Part shown: in pieces, positions 7,500 through 9,714 of the stretch
Numbering within the stretch: position 1 is the first letter of the stretch
Layout of the letters: each line of letters starts with the position of its first letter
Notes under the pieces: generated by a model
Databases searched by the model: none
What the model was told of the DNA's origin: nothing
What the model saw: the letters and a program-made list of their open reading frames with translations, nothing else
NCBI GenBank assembly: GCA_946612055.1
Contig: CAMOEH010000135.1
Location: 1 to 9,714, forward strand
DNA: 9,714 nucleotides
Origin: an uncultured Bacillota bacterium
GTDB lineage: Bacteria > Bacillota_I > Bacilli_A > RFN20 > CAG-826
Reading direction: 5' to 3'
Made by a program: the position numbers and the translations under genes

Positions 7500-7507
7500 A
7501 ATCTTCC

Positions 7508-8872
7508 TTATTTGCTAAACGGGATGATAAAAGCGCCGTCACCAGGATTGAGCTTCAAAGTCAATTTTCCTTTGGAAAGTTGCTTAACTTCTTTTCCTTC
7601 TTGTTGATAAATCAAAGCATCAGAAGCGCCAGGGAGAGAAATCTCCACATCGTCGATGGCTTCTTTCTTCGGGTCAGAGAAATTGGTGAACAAATATGCA
7701 TCCACGCCATCCTTGTTTTTGAAATGGCCGACGAGGGTGTTTTGGGTCGCGTTAATAGAAGCGATGCCATCAAGAGAGGTAACGGGGTGTTCAATCATGT
7801 CGAATTGTTTGACGACGTCGCGGACTTCCGATCCGACAACGGTCATCGTGTCTTCCCAGGTGAAATCCAAATAAGCTTCATCGATATTCATCAATTCGCG
7901 GTTCACTTTTTGGACGTGATAATAGATATCCGTCTTTTGGCCATCGACCGTGATCATAGATGGGGACCCTTGGGTAAATTCAAGAGGAGTCCAATAGCAG
8001 AAATATTGGATGGAACGAGAGCCATATGCCATCTGTGTCAACACTTGATGACGGATCTCAGCTTCGTTAGGAACGCGGGTATTCCCGTCGTAGCTCATCG
8101 CTTGGACGAAGGTATACATTGGGATGCCCGCTTCTTTGCATTTATAAGCAACGAGTTCCAAATTCCATAACACGTCTTCGGTCATTTTGTAATTTCCATA
8201 GCCATCGACCATCATCGTGTAATGGTCATAGGAAAGGAAATCGGGATTAACCGTAGAAATGTAGGAATCGATGTAATCTTCGTAATTGGATGTTCCAAGT
8301 TGGCTGGTGTTCGCGTAAGTCGGGAAGAGGTTGATATAGAACTCTTTGCCCGGGTATTCACGCTCAAAATAACGTTTCAGCCTTCCTAGCATCGGGAAAG
8401 AGGCGGCGCTGGGCTCATCTTGAATAAGCCAGCCAGCCAAGCCTTTTTCTCCATCATAAGAAGAGGTGGATGCATGCATTTCGCCCGGTTCTAATTCCAT
8501 CGCTTCCGGATCAACGGAGACGTTAGGATCGCGGGCTAAATATTTGATGCCAGCCCTTTCGGCATATTGAGCGGCCAAAGCGGCTGCGCTGCGATTGCCG
8601 TTTTCGTATAACGAATAAATGACGTTGATCCCGCTTTCGGCAACGGTATCATAAGATTCCTGCGTGATGAAATTCGCATTGCCTTTACCAGCCCAATTGG
8701 CAGGCGGGGGCGCTACCCAAGCGCCAATGCGCATCACATTAGAGGCGGCTTTTGAGGAAAAGTCGGGTTCCCCTTTTGTGAATTCGTATTCTTGTTGATT
8801 TTGACAGCTCATGAGGCAAAGGCTTCCTAACACACAAGCCCCAAATAACGGGCTTAATTTGGTCGCACTCAT
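7508..8872 (-). CDS. Lipoprotein A: TIM-barrel glycosidase-like protein with DEP motif
   Basis: This is a 454-residue lipoprotein with lipobox LMSC and lipidated Cys23. The core shares ordered blocks with lipoprotein B: MRIGAWVAP (47-55), ESGINVIYSLYE (79-90), RAGIKYLARD (106-115), GWLIQDEPS (147-155), FYINLFPTYA (178-187), FLSYDHY (212-218), PMYTFVQAMSY (251-261) and SIQYFCYWTP (287-296). The order and strand/helix alternation fit a (beta/alpha)8 barrel with a C-terminal beta domain (about 350-454). The best catalytic candidates are Asp152-Glu153, with Asp115, Asp216 and Glu90 also conserved in the paralogue. An adjacent Asp-Glu pair recalls substrate-assisted N-acetylhexosaminidases (GH20, GH123), but overall I recognise no specific family, so the enzyme activity is inferred. 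The start overlaps the binding-protein stop by one base (TGATG) with GGGAGGA upstream, which implies translational coupling and a function linked to the binding protein. Unlike lipoprotein B it has no Ser-rich stalk. Confidence 0.87.
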   Translation of the reverse strand: MSATKLSPLFGACVLGSLCLMSCQNQQEYEFTKGEPDFSSKAASNVMRIGAWVAPPPANWAGKGNANFITQESYDTVAESGINVIYSLYENGNRSAAALAAQYAERAGIKYLARDPNVSVDPEAMELEPGEMHASTSSYDGEKGLAGWLIQDEPSAASFPMLGRLKRYFEREYPGKEFYINLFPTYANTSQLGTSNYEDYIDSYISTVNPDFLSYDHYTMMVDGYGNYKMTEDVLWNLELVAYKCKEAGIPMYTFVQAMSYDGNTRVPNEAEIRHQVLTQMAYGSRSIQYFCYWTPLEFTQGSPSMITVDGQKTDIYYHVQKVNRELMNIDEAYLDFTWEDTMTVVGSEVRDVVKQFDMIEHPVTSLDGIASINATQNTLVGHFKNKDGVDAYLFTNFSDPKKEAIDDVEISLPGASDALIYQQEGKEVKQLSKGKLTLKLNPGDGAFIIPFSK

Positions 8873-9714
8873 CAGAATCCTCCCGTATTAGCCATACGCT
8901 GGAACTCCGCCCAGTTGCTATTGACGTAGTTGTAGCAAGTGTTCATGACGGTTTCAGGCGAATCTTGTTCTTGGATCAAACGAGAATAGGGTGAACCATA
9001 TCCAGGCCAGGAGTTGCAGTTATTCTGATAGAACATGACATTATTCGAGGTCATGAAGACGTTGGTTTCGTTTTCCCACATCTCGGCGCAGCCTTTGGTG
9101 AAATCGGTGATGCCTTCAACGGCAGAGGGCGTGTATTTAAATGGGCGAATTCCGCCAGCAGAACGGGTGAAGATCTTGCAAGCGTCTTCGGTGCAGGTAT
9201 AAGCGAGGAATTTCTTCGCTAGTTCCTTTTGGGCAGCGCGCTTAGGAACGATGATGAAGTCGCCACAAGCGTTGTAATTAATTTTCTTAACTTGGCCACC
9301 TTCGGTTTTAGCACCTTCAATAGCTGGGGTTTCCATTAGGCGCATTTTGAAATTCTTGGGAAGGCTATTTTTCATTTCGTTTTCAAGCCAGCATCCGTTG
9401 GCCATCATGGCCGCTTCGCCATTAACGAAAGCCATTTGGGCTTCCATGAATTTAAGACCGAAAGCACCGGGAACAGAGTTTTTGGCGGTTCCATCGCCGT
9501 TATCAATCAAGTCGGCGAAGGCTTGTAAGGATTTCAAACGACCTTCTTGCTTATAAACGTTGGGGCTTTCGAATTTCCAGAATTCGTTCCAGCCTTCTTC
9601 TCCTTCAATTTGGGCCCACCACTGGAAGGTTAAGAAATCCCAATAGCCGCCGGTTGCTCCAGACCAAGCAAATGGGGCGATCGCACCGCCAGAGGTGGTC
9701 TTGATCGTTTCACA
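8872..9714 (-). CDS. Extracellular sugar-binding protein of an ABC importer (family 1), C-terminal part
   Basis: The last 280 residues are visible; the signal peptide and N-terminal lobe lie beyond the window edge. The open frame continues to the last base, so the TTG near 9537 is not the start. Family features are FAWSGATGGYWDFL (15-28), the very typical block NGEAAMMANGCWLENE (98-113), a hinge-type segment CGDFIIVPKRA, then a helix-rich C-terminal lobe (AKKFLAYTCTEDACKIF). The GxAAMMxNGxWLENE form resembles NgcE-type binding proteins for N-acetylglucosamine or chitobiose, though related forms occur in other CUT1 families, so the ligand is not settled. It is the usual first component of the importer, followed with a 1-base overlap by lipoprotein A and then the MalF-type permease. 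Several cysteines are present in this half, which is somewhat unusual for an exported protein. Confidence 0.92.
   Translation of the reverse strand, partial: CETIKTTSGGAIAPFAWSGATGGYWDFLTFQWWAQIEGEEGWNEFWKFESPNVYKQEGRLKSLQAFADLIDNGDGTAKNSVPGAFGLKFMEAQMAFVNGEAAMMANGCWLENEMKNSLPKNFKMRLMETPAIEGAKTEGGQVKKINYNACGDFIIVPKRAAQKELAKKFLAYTCTEDACKIFTRSAGGIRPFKYTPSAVEGITDFTKGCAEMWENETNVFMTSNNVMFYQNNCNSWPGYGSPYSRLIQEQDSPETVMNTCYNYVNSNWAEFQRMANTGGF

Noticed and set aside
3096..8874. Alternative genetic code with TGA as tryptophan (mycoplasma-like)
   Set aside because: The MalG-type permease ends with the family-typical C-terminus right before TGA, the binding protein also ends at TGA, and tryptophans are encoded by TGG.
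1..9714. CRISPR arrays, insertion sequences, tRNA or rRNA genes
   Set aside because: No spaced direct repeats, transposase motifs, terminal inverted repeats or structural RNA patterns were seen; the window is almost entirely protein-coding.

Overview
The window is a single, tightly packed block of minus-strand genes, read here from high to low coordinates. It looks like the middle of a carbohydrate-uptake locus from a Gram-positive-type (Bacillota) bacterium with mid-range base composition, probably an uncultured gut or host-associated Bacilli/Clostridia-type lineage. The evidence is two lipobox lipoproteins, A/G-rich ribosome binding sites (AAAGGAG) before most genes, Ser/Glu/Thr-rich wall-spanning linkers, and C-terminal anchors of the form Gly-Cys-Gly-Gly-Ser-Ile plus a membrane helix plus a basic tail, with no LPXTG. 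TGA acts as a normal stop: the MalG-type permease ends at a TGA exactly where the family ends, and tryptophan is TGG. A mycoplasma-type code is therefore unlikely. The exact taxon cannot be fixed from this sequence.

Layout in transcription order: (1) 9714-8872, C-terminal part of an ABC sugar-binding protein; (2) 8872-7508, lipoprotein A, a TIM-barrel glycosidase-like protein with an Asp-Glu-Pro motif; (3) 7499-6540, MalF-type permease; (4) 6489-4042, large multi-domain surface protein A; (5) 3974-3096, MalG-type permease; (6) 3099-1702, lipoprotein B, a diverged paralogue of lipoprotein A; (7) 1683-430, surface protein B; (8) 409 to beyond position 1, the N-terminal part of a sialate O-acetylesterase-family enzyme (GQSNM serine motif) with an apparent GTG start. 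Gaps are 8 to 67 bases and two junctions overlap by 1 and 4 bases, so the set looks like one operon. No promoter and no convincing terminator is visible, and no gene-free stretch exceeds 70 bases. No ABC ATPase is encoded here.

Proposed working model (inference): the surface proteins bind a complex glycan through repeated beta-sandwich modules, the two lipoproteins process or bind it at the membrane, the binding protein and two permeases import the product, and the esterase, which has no visible signal peptide, removes O-acetyl groups inside the cell. The esterase, an NgcE-like look to the binding protein, and the adjacent Asp-Glu pair in the lipoproteins all hint at an N-acetylated, O-acetylated host glycan such as mucin, but none of these proves the substrate. 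The most novel elements are the unassigned DEP lipoprotein family present twice and the GCGGSI C-terminal anchor shared by two otherwise different surface proteins.
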